DNA of 64,000 bases. It comes from Butyrivibrio sp. VCB2006 (lineage in GTDB: Bacteria > Bacillota > Clostridia > Lachnospirales > Lachnospiraceae). The notes beneath the pieces were generated by a model, which saw only the letters and a list, made by a program, of their open reading frames with translations, ran no database searches and was not told where the DNA came from. A program made the translations under genes and the position numbers. The stretch spans positions 37,675 through 101,674 of the forward strand of contig NZ_ATVX01000014.1 in NCBI RefSeq assembly GCF_000420945.1, given 5' to 3'. This document shows, piece after piece, positions 52,323-61,373 of the stretch (within the stretch, counting starts at the first letter, position 1; every line of letters begins with the position of its first letter).

Positions 52323-54587
52323 TTAAAGTGCCTCGTGGCATGTACGAGCGATAACGTCGAGCTGCTGCTCCTTAGTAAGGTTGATGAACTTAACAGCATA
52401 TCCTGATACACGGATAGTGAAGTTAGCATACTCAGGCTTCTCAGGATGCTCCATAGCATCGATGAGCTTCTCCTTACCAAATACGTTAACGTTAAGGTGA
52501 TGTGATCCCTGGTTGAAGTATCCATCAAGAACGCTAACAAGCTTGTTTGCTCTCTCCTCGTCGTCGTGGCCAAGAGCGTTAGGGTTCATAGTCTGTGTAT
52601 TTGAAATTCCATCGAGAGCGTACTCGTAAGGAATCTTAGCAACAGAGTTAAGTGAAGCAAGAAGACCGTTCTTCTCAGCACCGTAAGATGGTGATGCACC
52701 AGGTGCGAATGAAGCATAAGCAGGTCTTCCGTCAGGTGTAGCACCTGTAGCCTTACCATAAACTACGTTTGATGTGATTGTAAGGATAGATGTTGTAGGC
52801 TCTGAATCACGGTATGTGTGGTGCTTCTCGATCTTCTTCATGAATGTCTTAAGAAGCCATACAGCGATCTCGTCTGCTCTCTCATCATCGTTACCGTATC
52901 TTGGGAAGTCTCCTTCAACCTTGTAATCAACAACAAGGCCTGACTCATCACGAACAGTTGTAACCTTAGCATACTTAATAGCTGAAAGTGAATCTACAAC
53001 GTGTGAGAAACCAGCGATACCTGTAGCGAATGTACGTCTTACGTTTGTATCGATAAGAGCCATCTCAGCTGCTTCGTAGTAGTACTTGTCATGCATGTAC
53101 TGGATAAGGTTGAGGATGTTTACATAGAGTCCTGCAAGCCAATCCATCATGATGTCATACTTGTGCATAACTTCGTTGTAATCAAGAACCTCCGATGTAA
53201 TAGGTGCCATCTCAGGTCCTACCTGCATGTGCTTGCCATCTTTTGTAAGGAACTTCTCATCCTTACCACCGTTGATAGCGTAAAGAAGGCACTTAGCAAG
53301 GTTAGCTCTAGCTCCGAAGAACTGCATCTCTTTACCAGTCTGTGTAGCAGATACGCAGCAGCAGATGCTGTAGTCATCGCCCCAGATAGGTCTCATAACA
53401 TCGTCGTTCTCGTACTGGATTGAAGATGTTGTAACAGAGATCTTAGCAGCATACTTCTTGAATGTAGCTGGAAGCTTAGAAGTATAAAGTACTGTAAGGT
53501 TAGGCTCTGGTGAAGGTCCCATGTTCTCAAGTGTGTGAAGGAATCTGAAGTCGTTCTTGGTAACCATGTGACGTCCGTCCATTCCAAGTCCACCAACCTC
53601 AAGAGTAGCCCATACTGGGTCACCTGAGAAGAGGTTGTTGTAAGAAGGAATACGAGCAAACTTAACCATTCTGAACTTCATTGTCATGTGGTCGATGAGC
53701 TCCTGAGCCTCAGACTCTGTAAGAGTTCCTTCCTTAATATCTCTCTCGATATAGATGTCAAGGAATGTTGATACACGACCAACTGACATAGCAGCACCGT
53801 TCTGAGTCTTGATAGCTGCAAGATATCCGAAGTAAAGCCACTGAACAGCCTCTCTTGCGTTCTTAGCTGGCTGTGAAATATCGAAACCGTATACCTCAGC
53901 CATAGCCTTCATTCCCTTAAGAGCTCTGATCTGCTCGGAGATCTCTTCTCTCTGACGAATGATGTGGTCAAGCATTGTGCCATCGCCGCAGTTGTTGTAA
54001 TCTTCCTGCTTCTTGGCAATGAGGTAATCAATACCGTAAAGAGCAACTCTTCTGTAGTCGCCTACGATACGTCCACGTCCGTATGTATCTGGAAGACCTG
54101 TTACGATGTGGCTGTGTCTAGCAGCTCTCATCTCAGGTGTGTAAGCATCAAATACTGCCTGGTTGTGTGTCTTGTGGTACTCTGTGAAGATCTTGTGGAA
54201 CTTCTCGTTTACCTTGTAACCGTATGTCTCAGCAGCTTCCTCAGCCATCTTGATTCCGCCGTAAGGCATGAATGCTCTCTTAAGAGGCTTGTCTGTCTGA
54301 AGACCTACTACTGTCTCAAGGTCCTTCATAGACTCATCAATATATCCAGGACCGTAAGCTGTAAGACTAGAAACAACTTCTGTCTCGCACTCAAGGACAC
54401 CGCCCTTTTCACGCTCCTGCTTCTGAAGCTCCTGAAGCTTGCCCCAGAGCTTGTTTGTAGCATCTGTAGCATCAGCAAGGAAGCTCTCATCTCCATCGTA
54501 TGGTGTGTAGTTGTTCTGGATGAAATCTCTAACGTTTACATCATCCAGCCAGTGGGTTCCTTTAAACCCTCTCCATGCTTCGTTCAT
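52323..54587 (-). CDS. pflB: Formate C-acetyltransferase (pyruvate formate-lyase)
   Basis: 754 residues. The active-site cysteine pair lies in [14 protein letters not shown], with one Cys more than in E. coli PFL. The glycyl radical site is G729 in [10 protein letters not shown] near the C terminus. Further landmarks are [13 protein letters not shown] and [17 protein letters not shown]. The enzyme converts pyruvate and CoA to acetyl-CoA and formate under anaerobic conditions. GAGGAG precedes the ATG. It is preceded by an Fnr box in activating position and by a terminator that separates it from pflA. Confidence 0.98.
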   Translation of the reverse strand: MNEAWRGFKGTHWLDDVNVRDFIQNNYTPYDGDESFLADATDATNKLWGKLQELQKQEREKGGVLECETEVVSSLTAYGPGYIDESMKDLETVVGLQTDKPLKRAFMPYGGIKMAEEAAETYGYKVNEKFHKIFTEYHKTHNQAVFDAYTPEMRAARHSHIVTGLPDTYGRGRIVGDYRRVALYGIDYLIAKKQEDYNNCGDGTMLDHIIRQREEISEQIRALKGMKAMAEVYGFDISQPAKNAREAVQWLYFGYLAAIKTQNGAAMSVGRVSTFLDIYIERDIKEGTLTESEAQELIDHMTMKFRMVKFARIPSYNNLFSGDPVWATLEVGGLGMDGRHMVTKNDFRFLHTLENMGPSPEPNLTVLYTSKLPATFKKYAAKISVTTSSIQYENDDVMRPIWGDDYSICCCVSATQTGKEMQFFGARANLAKCLLYAINGGKDEKFLTKDGKHMQVGPEMAPITSEVLDYNEVMHKYDIMMDWLAGLYVNILNLIQYMHDKYYYEAAEMALIDTNVRRTFATGIAGFSHVVDSLSAIKYAKVTTVRDESGLVVDYKVEGDFPRYGNDDERADEIAVWLLKTFMKKIEKHHTYRDSEPTTSILTITSNVVYGKATGATPDGRPAYASFAPGASPSYGAEKNGLLASLNSVAKIPYEYALDGISNTQTMNPNALGHDDEERANKLVSVLDGYFNQGSHHLNVNVFGKEKLIDAMEHPEKPEYANFTIRVSGYAVKFINLTKEQQLDVIARTCHEAL

Positions 54588-54696
54588 AATAATAAACTCC
54601 TCTCAATAACAAAAGTGATGAACTACGCATAATAACTGCAATCACACGCAGTCATAGCTTGTTAATAATTTATCACTTATTTCTACCGAAGGATAT

Positions 54697-54736
54697 ATTA
54701 TCATTACGCTATATTGTAAACTTTGATTGTAATCAA
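54697..54736 (-). promoter_or_regulatory. Fnr box and -10 element of pflB
   Basis: TTGATTACAATCAA (minus strand; 54723-54736) is a perfect match to the Fnr consensus TTGAT-N4-ATCAA. A -10-like GATAAT lies at 54697-54702, about 30 bases from the centre of the box. This spacing is that of class II activated promoters (box centred near -41.5). The neighbouring Fnr-like regulator is the likely activator. Confidence 0.75.
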
Positions 54737-54777
54737 ATTTTAATTCATTTTTTACTTTTCACACATTATTCACATAT

Positions 54778-54817
54778 AAAAAATGGCGAATTGATCCATT
54801 ACAAATCAATTCGCCAT
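54778..54817 (-). terminator. Terminator of pflA
   Basis: ATGGCGAATTGAT and ATCAATTCGCCAT form a perfect 13-bp stem with a 9-base loop, followed on the minus strand by TTTTTTATAT. It ends the unit upstream of pflB, so pflB depends on its own promoter. Confidence 0.85.
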
Positions 54818-54843
54818 ATCTTTTATACGCTTACTCTACGCTC

Positions 54844-55581
54844 TTAAGCTTCGCCACGAAGGATCGCAGTTGCGTTAGCTACTCTATCAGCTGTTGGAGA
54901 CTCCACACCAACAAGCTTATATGGTATTCCAAGAGCTTCAAACTTGTGCTGTCCCATAGAATGATATGGAAGCACTTCTATCTTTTGAACATTATTAAGA
55001 GTCTCAATAAAGGCTCTTGTCTGTTTAAGATACTCATCATTATCGGTAATTCCGGGAACCAGTACGTGTCTGATCCAGATAGGCTTGCCAATTTCTGATA
55101 AATACTTCATTCCTGCGATGATATTATCGTTTGGAAGTCCTGTGAGTTCAATATGTTCATCGCGATTAATGTGCTTGATATCAACCAAAAGAAGGTCTGT
55201 GTACTTCATTAGTTCTTCAAACTTACCAAAGAATTCGCTGTTTCTATCCTCATCAAAGGGCTGAAGCGCAGTGTCTATACAAGTATTTATGCCACGCTCT
55301 TTGGCCATCTTGAAGAATTCTATCAGGAAATCAATCTGAAGAAGCGGCTCTCCGCCACTGACTGTAATTCCCCCGTCTTCTCCCCAATATCCGCGATATC
55401 TCTCTGCGAAATCAAGAAGCTCCTGAGGTGTTCTCATGTCCTCTGACTTAGGATCCCAGGTATCTGCATTGTGGCAATACTTGCAACGAAGTTTGCAGCC
55501 TTTCAAAAATACTATGAATCTGATTCCGGGTCCGTCAACTGAACCAAATGTCTCTATTGAATGAATTGCTCCTTGTATCAT
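54844..55581 (-). CDS. pflA: Pyruvate formate-lyase activating enzyme (radical SAM)
   Basis: 245 residues. The radical SAM cluster motif is GCKLRCKYCHN (Cx3Cx2C), followed by GGITVSGGEPLLQ, the SAM-binding GGE motif. It abstracts the hydrogen from Gly729 of PflB to generate the glycyl radical. AAGGA precedes the ATG. It follows the fnr-like gene by 30 bases and is separated from pflB by a terminator. Confidence 0.97.
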   Translation of the reverse strand: MIQGAIHSIETFGSVDGPGIRFIVFLKGCKLRCKYCHNADTWDPKSEDMRTPQELLDFAERYRGYWGEDGGITVSGGEPLLQIDFLIEFFKMAKERGINTCIDTALQPFDEDRNSEFFGKFEELMKYTDLLLVDIKHINRDEHIELTGLPNDNIIAGMKYLSEIGKPIWIRHVLVPGITDNDEYLKQTRAFIETLNNVQKIEVLPYHSMGQHKFEALGIPYKLVGVESPTADRVANATAILRGEA

Positions 55582-55611
55582 TTATCCTTACTCTCTTCCT
55601 AAAACAACCAA

Positions 55612-56397
55612 TTACTGGGAAACGTATATCTCCCTCAGTGCATCTCTGTCGATGACCTTGATCTTGCCATGGCCTCTTCTCTCGATAAGTCCCATTTTCT
55701 CAAGCTCTCTAAGCTTCCTACTTACGGTTTCCATTCGAAGGCTTACACTTGCCGCAATGTCATCGAGTTTCAATACTATATCATCAGAAGGGCTTCTGTC
55801 TACCCTATACATCAAAAAGCCCGCCAGACGTGCCATTGGATCCTTGGTGGAAAGTAGCATGTTTCTTTCATTGGCGTCGTGCAGTTTTTTACTAAGAAGA
55901 ATGATGATGTTCATGGCAGCTGTGGGATTATCCACAACCTTGATGAAATCGTCTCTGTGTATCTGACAGATTGACGCGTTGGTAAGGCACACAGCAGAAT
56001 AGGGATAAATACTTCCATCCAAAAACATACCTTCCCAAATAATATCGTGATCTGCAAGGATAGTTATGATTTGCTCTCTTCCAAGAGAATCATAGCGACA
56101 AAGCTTAATTCTGCCCTTCCTGATAATACAGATGGAATCAACTCTCTCACCTTCTCTAAAGAGATAGCTTCCCTTTTTGAGAGTCTCGTGCTTGGAGTGC
56201 TCCATAAGGCTAACCTGAGCATTTACAGGAAGTCCTTCCATAAGAGGGACGCTCTCTGTGCAAAAGCCACCACATTCCTCACAAATATTAAGGCCGATGA
56301 TTCCCTTTTTAAGCTCCTCTGCCCCACTCTGCTTCTGATATACTCCCAGGCTCTTATTCTGTACTGGGCTTTGTTCTTCTTTTCTTTCTTCTCTCAT
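55612..56397 (-). CDS. Crp/Fnr-family regulator, Fnr-like with N-terminal cysteines
   Basis: 261 residues. An N-terminal extension carries C39, C42 and C46 (CEECGGFC), which could hold part of an Fe-S cluster; further cysteines occur in the effector domain. The cyclic-nucleotide-binding-type fold spans about residues 55-165. The helix-turn-helix is SLRMETVSRKLRELEKMG, whose E-x2-SR recognition residues equal those of E. coli FNR and predict binding to TTGAT half-sites. Exactly such boxes stand before pflB and before the hydrolase gene upstream. The ribosome binding site is weak. Confidence 0.9.
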   Translation of the reverse strand: MREERKEEQSPVQNKSLGVYQKQSGAEELKKGIIGLNICEECGGFCTESVPLMEGLPVNAQVSLMEHSKHETLKKGSYLFREGERVDSICIIRKGRIKLCRYDSLGREQIITILADHDIIWEGMFLDGSIYPYSAVCLTNASICQIHRDDFIKVVDNPTAAMNIIILLSKKLHDANERNMLLSTKDPMARLAGFLMYRVDRSPSDDIVLKLDDIAASVSLRMETVSRKLRELEKMGLIERRGHGKIKVIDRDALREIYVSQ

Positions 56398-56440
56398 CCA
56401 AATCTCTATAATCTAAAAAATCTAACATGACTGTAGTTCA

Positions 56441-57001
56441 TCACTCTTTGGCCCACAAATAGCAGTATGCCTGAGTTCTTGCGGCAAAAGGCTCTGTTTT
56501 AAGAAGCTCTCTTACCTGGGCCTTACTATACCAGCCCGGCTCTATTTCTTCCAATGTAGATGAGCTCTTGGCAAAAGAACCGGTGGCTCTTCCAACACAG
56601 CACACATTCTTTTCATTAGAAAATCCCACTGCGCTGTAGCTCTCTCCAATCCAGTCATCTATAGCTATCAGGTCAAGGCCTGTCTCTTCTTTAAGTTCGC
56701 GCCTTGCGCTCTCTTCAGGTTCTTCTCCGGGATCAATAAGGCCTGCCGGGAAATTGTAAACCCAGGCTCCGGGAGCCATTCTATATTCCTTGTTTATAAG
56801 AATCTTTTCCCCGGTCTCATCATGCATGATGAGGACCACTGCATCTATCTTTTTGTTATGAATATCATCAAATCCCTTAAGGTCAGGGTTTCTTGAGATT
56901 ATTTCATAGGTCTTTTCCTGATCATCCTCAGTTCTGTAATGCAGGTCATATCTTGTAATAAACTTGCCCTGCTCTTTCTTCTCCAAATATTCAAACTTCA
57001 T
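56441..57001 (-). CDS. NUDIX hydrolase, ADP-ribose pyrophosphatase-like
   Basis: 186 residues from MKFEYLEKKEQG. The start lies 2 bases after the stop of the upstream gene, with GGAG at 10 bases inside that gene. The NUDIX box is complete: GLIDPGEEPEESARRELKEE-TG around residues 90-112. The N-terminal beta-strand region and the conserved AGAWVYNFPAG resemble ADP-ribose pyrophosphatases. It hydrolyses a nucleoside diphosphate linked to another moiety; the substrate is uncertain. It is translationally coupled to the hydrolase gene. Confidence 0.92.
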   Translation of the reverse strand: MKFEYLEKKEQGKFITRYDLHYRTEDDQEKTYEIISRNPDLKGFDDIHNKKIDAVVLIMHDETGEKILINKEYRMAPGAWVYNFPAGLIDPGEEPEESARRELKEETGLDLIAIDDWIGESYSAVGFSNEKNVCCVGRATGSFAKSSSTLEEIEPGWYSKAQVRELLKTEPFAARTQAYCYLWAKE

Positions 57002-57003
57002 GA

Positions 57004-58161
57004 TTAGCACGCTCCGTAAACTATCTGTCTGATTCCGCGGATAAAGTTGTAATCTACGCCACCCTCGATCTGCTGCATGTAGATCACGATAAGTTCCTCG
57101 TTTGGATCCACCAGGAAGTAAGTTCCGCCCTTTCCTTCCCAGCCATATTCTCCAACACTTCCGTTGGAAGCAGCCATGGCTGGATCTGTGAGAATTCTGA
57201 AATAATTGCCGTAGTTATATCCCGGATCACCGTTCACATCCCAGAACGCATCAAGAAAACTCTCCTTAAGCTGTGGCATAGTCATAAAGCTAAGAGTCTT
57301 CTTACCAATAAGCTCTTTGCCATGGTAAGAGCCCTTATTAAGCAGCATCTGAGCAAAGTGCGCATAGTCATTGGCTGTGGAATAAAGACCTGAACCCCCC
57401 ATTTCAAACCAAGGCATGGCTGTTGGGTTTTCCATTTCCATTCGGCGCTTTACATCATCCTCAGCACGAACAACCTTGCCGGACTTATCTCTTCTATATA
57501 AAACTGCCTGTCTGAAAGCTTTGCTCTCATCTATTCTGAAATCTGTATCCTCCATATTAAGAGGTGTAAAGATTTCTTTTTTCAGGAAATCCGAATACTT
57601 CTTGCCTGTAATTACCTCGATAACTCCTGCCATGATATCCGCGGAGTGTCCGTATCTAAAGCCTGTTCCCGGCTCGAAGGCAAGGTATCCTTCTGCCAGT
57701 TTGTTGCATACATCAACATTACTTCTAAGGATTCCGGACTGTCTCTGAGTCTTGGCCTCCTTGTAAATCTTGGTCATTGATCTTTCAGCTTCGCCAAAGT
57801 CCCCTGAATACACAATTCCTGAAGTCATATTTAAAAGATCTTTGACTATAATTGGATTTCTGGCCTTTGTAATTCCCTCGGGAGAAGCCACTTTACAATC
57901 AGCAAAAGCCGGAAGATAATCCGAAACCTTGCTCATAAGGTCCAGCTCACCTCTCTCGTACAGGATCATGGCTGCCATTGCAGTAATCGGCTTAGTCATG
58001 CTGAAAATCTTATATATGCTGTCTTCTCTGTCTGGCTCATAGTGTTTTTCGTAAACTCTTTTTCCGTTATGCTCAACAAGGATTGTTGCTCCCTGTAGTC
58101 TGCCTTTTTCACGCTGGCTTTCAATCAAATTGTCCAATCTGCCAAGCTTTCGTATATTCAT
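57004..58161 (-). CDS. Serine hydrolase of the beta-lactamase/class C penicillin-binding family
   Basis: 385 residues. The S-x-x-K motif is FSMTKP (about residue 54), the second motif is RYGHS (about 172), and the C-terminal part has GEYGWEGKGGTYFLVDP. There is no signal peptide, so it is probably a cytoplasmic esterase or peptidase rather than an antibiotic-resistance enzyme. It heads a unit with NUDIX, the fnr-like gene and pflA. An Fnr box lies 29 bases upstream of its start codon. Confidence 0.92.
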   Translation of the reverse strand: MNIRKLGRLDNLIESQREKGRLQGATILVEHNGKRVYEKHYEPDREDSIYKIFSMTKPITAMAAMILYERGELDLMSKVSDYLPAFADCKVASPEGITKARNPIIVKDLLNMTSGIVYSGDFGEAERSMTKIYKEAKTQRQSGILRSNVDVCNKLAEGYLAFEPGTGFRYGHSADIMAGVIEVITGKKYSDFLKKEIFTPLNMEDTDFRIDESKAFRQAVLYRRDKSGKVVRAEDDVKRRMEMENPTAMPWFEMGGSGLYSTANDYAHFAQMLLNKGSYHGKELIGKKTLSFMTMPQLKESFLDAFWDVNGDPGYNYGNYFRILTDPAMAASNGSVGEYGWEGKGGTYFLVDPNEELIVIYMQQIEGGVDYNFIRGIRQIVYGAC

Positions 58162-58189
58162 AACCTCTTACCTCTGTTTAAGTCATAAT

Positions 58190-58203
58190 TTGATTTCAAT
58201 CAA
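58190..58203 (-). promoter_or_regulatory. Fnr box upstream of the hydrolase-NUDIX-fnr-pflA unit
   Basis: TTGATTGAAATCAA (minus strand) is a perfect Fnr box. A TATAAT lies about 10 bases upstream of it, so the box would cover the transcription start, which suggests repression. As the unit includes the fnr-like gene, this would be negative autoregulation. Confidence 0.65.
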
Positions 58204-58236
58204 TTTAGTAGATTATAATACCATAAATCCGTATAT

Positions 58237-58272
58237 AAAGAAAAGACTGTGGAAGATTTCTCCTCCACAGTC
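58237..58272 (-). terminator. Terminator of the Na/Pi cotransporter gene
   Basis: GACTGTGGA (58245-58253) and TCCACAGTC (58264-58272) form a 9-bp stem with a 10-base loop, followed on the minus strand by TTTTCTTT. It lies about 45 bases after the cotransporter stop. Confidence 0.85.
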
Positions 58273-58314
58273 AATTGTACATTTTATTTTCACAACTTTA
58301 AAGTGCTAAATTGC

Positions 58315-60108
58315 TTAGAATTTTACTGCAGGCAACTGATACTTCTTTTCATAACGCTTAACTGCCTTCTGGAATTCATCAGTCTGATCACGTTTCAAGG
58401 TCTCGATGTACTCGTGGGCATCGTACATATCCTCGTCAACTTCGATGATACCAACTGCAATATTACTGCAGTGGTCAGCGATACGCTCAAAGTCAGTTCC
58501 GATGTCGGATAAATCAAATCCCTGCTCAATTGTACACTTGCCCTTACGAAGACGTCTTACGTGACGACGTTTCATCTCCATGTGGATACCATCAATGGTC
58601 TCTTCAAGAGGTTCGATGGTCTTAGCCAGCTCAATGTCTGTGTTGGTAAAAGAGCTAACGGCAAGTCCCATGATTTCCTGAACAGCTGAAGCAAATATCT
58701 CCATCTCAGTCTGTCCCTTAGGGGAGAAGGTTCTTTTACCATCACTCATGCCCTTGGCCTTCTGAGAAATGTTAAGAGCATGGTCACTGATACGCTCATA
58801 GTCAGTGATGCAGTGGAGCAAAAGAGATAATGTATGGCTGTCCTCTTCACCAAGGTGGTGAGAGTTTATCTTCATAAGATATGTTCCAAGCTGATCCTCA
58901 TAGGTATCTATTTTTCTCTCAAGATACTCTACATCATCAGCAATTTCCTGGTTGTAATCATTGATAAGTCCGATAGCCTTCTGAAGCGCTTCCTGGGACA
59001 TGGTTGCCATTGCGATAGCAGCCTGACGAGCCTGTTCAAGCGCAAAAGGAGGGTTGGACAAGAATCTTGGGTCCAGAGTGCGAAGACCTTCCTGTTCTTC
59101 CTGCTCTCTCTTTTCCTTGTCATCAATTGGAATTGTCTTAAGAGCAAGGTTAACAAGCACCTGAGCAAATGGCAGCATAAGCGGAGTTGCCACAAGGTTA
59201 ACCAGTGTGTGGATTCCGGCGATTCCTACCATTCCGATCTTGTCTTCCAAAAATGCAAAATGCATGAATGCATTGAGGATGTAGAACACGATCATGAAGG
59301 TTGATGCCTTGATAATGTTGAAGTACAGGTGCATCAGAGCGGTTCTCTTACCATTCTTGTTAGCACCGAGGGATGACAAAATCGCTGTGATACATGTACC
59401 AACCTCAGCACCGATAACTACCGGAATTGCCATGCTGTACTTGATTCCAACAGAAAGTGAAAGGGCCTGCAGTACACCGATGGTTCCTGCGGAGCTCTGA
59501 ATAACCATTGTAAAGATGATACCTACCAGGAATCCGATTACCGGGTTACTGAAGGTTGTAAGGATTGCCTTGAAAGATTCAACGTCCTTAAGAGGTGAAA
59601 CAGCACTGGACATGCTCTGCATACCAAACATCAAAACGGAGAAGCCAAGAAGGATGGTTCCTACATTTTTCTTTTTCTCAGTCTTACCAAACATATAAAG
59701 GGCAATACCGATAAGTGCCAGGAAAGGCGTAAATGATGCCGGTTTAAGCAGATTTATTATAAAGTTGTCACTGCTGATTGCATTTAAAGACAAGAGCCAT
59801 GCAGTGAAGGTTGTACCAAGGTTTGCGCCAAGGATAACGCTTACTGCCTGCTTGAGAGTCATGATTCCTGAGTTAACAAGACCAACAACCATTACGGTTG
59901 AAGCAGATGAAGACTGAACCAGAGCGGTTACTCCCACTCCGAAAAGATATGCTACAAATGCGTGCTCTGTTACTTTGGCCAGTACGCTTTCAAGCTTACC
60001 TCCGGCCATCTTGGTAAGTCCGCCACTCATAACATTCATTCCATAAAGGAACATGGCAAGACCACCAACTAACCCCGCAACAAGGCTGAACATTTCTAAT
60101 GAACTCAT
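58315..60108 (-). CDS. Na/Pi cotransporter family protein with C-terminal PhoU domain
   Basis: 597 residues. The membrane part (about residues 1-330) holds two related halves, each with the QSSS/QSSA motif: GVTALVQSSSASTVMVVGL (about 56-74) and FTMVIQSSAGTIGVLQALS (about 200). The C-terminal part (about 360-580) consists of PhoU-like helical repeats with the metal-binding type motifs EDSHTLSLLLHCITDYERISDHA and DIGTDFERIADHCSN. The protein probably imports phosphate with sodium, fitting the sodium-type ATP synthase. Regulation by phosphate is likely but no Pho box was seen. Confidence 0.93.
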   Translation of the reverse strand: MSSLEMFSLVAGLVGGLAMFLYGMNVMSGGLTKMAGGKLESVLAKVTEHAFVAYLFGVGVTALVQSSSASTVMVVGLVNSGIMTLKQAVSVILGANLGTTFTAWLLSLNAISSDNFIINLLKPASFTPFLALIGIALYMFGKTEKKKNVGTILLGFSVLMFGMQSMSSAVSPLKDVESFKAILTTFSNPVIGFLVGIIFTMVIQSSAGTIGVLQALSLSVGIKYSMAIPVVIGAEVGTCITAILSSLGANKNGKRTALMHLYFNIIKASTFMIVFYILNAFMHFAFLEDKIGMVGIAGIHTLVNLVATPLMLPFAQVLVNLALKTIPIDDKEKREQEEQEGLRTLDPRFLSNPPFALEQARQAAIAMATMSQEALQKAIGLINDYNQEIADDVEYLERKIDTYEDQLGTYLMKINSHHLGEEDSHTLSLLLHCITDYERISDHALNISQKAKGMSDGKRTFSPKGQTEMEIFASAVQEIMGLAVSSFTNTDIELAKTIEPLEETIDGIHMEMKRRHVRRLRKGKCTIEQGFDLSDIGTDFERIADHCSNIAVGIIEVDEDMYDAHEYIETLKRDQTDEFQKAVKRYEKKYQLPAVKF

Positions 60109-60253
60109 TTTACCTCCGTATAGACACTCTCCTCTGAGAGGAACTCCCTCTCTATGCCTATTATTTCTACAATTTTCTACTGTTACAGCTATTATATTAC
60201 AGTATTAACCTAAAAATTGCCATAAAATTTGCTTTCAAACAAAAAAATATGGA

Positions 60254-61183
60254 TCACAGCTCTTTTACAAATTTGAGATACTCACCGTACCTTGACTCAC
60301 TGACTCTGATATCGGTGCCATCGCTTGCCCCAGTATAGCTGTGACCATAGATATTTTCTTCAACCTTTACGGTATCCGTGCACTCGAAACCAAGTTTTTG
60401 ACAGAGGTTTATTGATACTTCATTTTCTTTTTTGACCAAAGCCTGAACCTGCTCAAGGCACAGAACATCTCTGCCATAATCAAGAATAGCGCTGCAGGCT
60501 TCATAGGCGTATCCTTTTCCCTGATACTCTTTTCCTATAAGAAATCCCAGCTCAATGTTCTCAAAACCGTTCCTTATGGAGAAACCAGCTCTTCCGATTA
60601 CTTCGCCATCTGATGCTCTCACAATGGTCCATACTCCAAAGCCCATGAGGCCATAGACCTTCTCAATGTAGTCCTTCTGATAGCGCTTTTCGTCCTCGGG
60701 ATTTTCGAAAAGACCTTCCATATATTTGGTCATCTCCGGCTCTTTGTAGAGTCTGTAGAATTCGTCCACATCATCTACGGTGGTTTCACGGATAATGAGC
60801 CTGTCTGTTCTTATGACTTCCCAAGGATCGCCTGAGTATCTCTGATAGGCTTTGACAAAAGAATCTGCGTCGACTTCCTCAATTTCTTCAAATACGTACT
60901 TAAGTCCCTCGAATTTCTCCCCAGCATTGGTGCTATAAATCGCGCCGATGCAGTAATATCCTTTATCCGTCAGCTCTTTTGCATAAGAGGCGCTGTCGCA
61001 GACTATAAGTGTATTCTTCTTGCCTGCGCTCTTAATCTTGGGATAGGATTCATCCTCCGCTTCCAGGAGCTTAACATTATAACCACAGTCCTCAAGGTAC
61101 TGGCCGCTTCTAACCACCTGTCCCAGGACTTCTTTATTCTCAATTGCACTTCTTTTCAGTGAAAAGATAATATTCTTCAGCAA
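60254..61183 (-). CDS. GNAT acetyltransferase with N-terminal alpha/beta domain
   Basis: 309 residues from a TTG start with GAGGA at 7 bases, chosen because a -10 element TATAAT lies at 61218-61223 and the terminator of the upstream gene ends just before. A GTG at 61273 would lie in that terminator's tail. The N-terminal domain (about 1-115) has the Rossmann-like pattern NTLIVCDSASYAKELTDKGY. The C-terminal RimJ-like GNAT domain (about 125-309) has LIGKEYQGKGYAYEAC, the acetyl-CoA loop, and VKKENEVSINLCQKLGF. The substrate is unknown. Confidence 0.82.
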   Translation of the reverse strand: MLKNIIFSLKRSAIENKEVLGQVVRSGQYLEDCGYNVKLLEAEDESYPKIKSAGKKNTLIVCDSASYAKELTDKGYYCIGAIYSTNAGEKFEGLKYVFEEIEEVDADSFVKAYQRYSGDPWEVIRTDRLIIRETTVDDVDEFYRLYKEPEMTKYMEGLFENPEDEKRYQKDYIEKVYGLMGFGVWTIVRASDGEVIGRAGFSIRNGFENIELGFLIGKEYQGKGYAYEACSAILDYGRDVLCLEQVQALVKKENEVSINLCQKLGFECTDTVKVEENIYGHSYTGASDGTDIRVSESRYGEYLKFVKEL

Positions 61184-61273
61184 CTTGTCTTCCTCATGTT
61201 TAGTATTTCTAAATATTATTATATTACATATGGCCCCCAGGAATGGCATGGCCTTAAAATTTTTCTTTTGCAC

Positions 61274-61323
61274 ACAAAGAAGAAAGGCCGGCAGGCCGGA
61301 GATTTCCGACTTGTCGACCTTTC
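61274..61323 (-). terminator. Terminator of the large surface-protein gene
   Basis: On the minus strand GAAAGGTCGACAAGTCGGA pairs with TCCGGCCTGCCGGCCTTTC (19 positions, two mismatches, two G-U pairs) around a 4-base loop; TTCTTCTTTG follows. It lies about 50 bases after the stop codon at 61374. Confidence 0.8.
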
Positions 61324-61373
61324 AATATGATCTTTAAACTTTCATAAAACTACTTTTACACTACTCTTAAGTA

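Noticed and set aside
57004..58161. Beta-lactamase resistance gene
   Set aside because: The motifs are those of the broad serine hydrolase family; without a signal peptide a role in antibiotic resistance is not supported.
60254..61273. GTG start at 61273 for the GNAT protein
   Set aside because: It lies in the tail of the upstream terminator and has no ribosome binding site; a TTG at 61183 with GAGGA and an upstream TATAAT fits better, though this is not certain.
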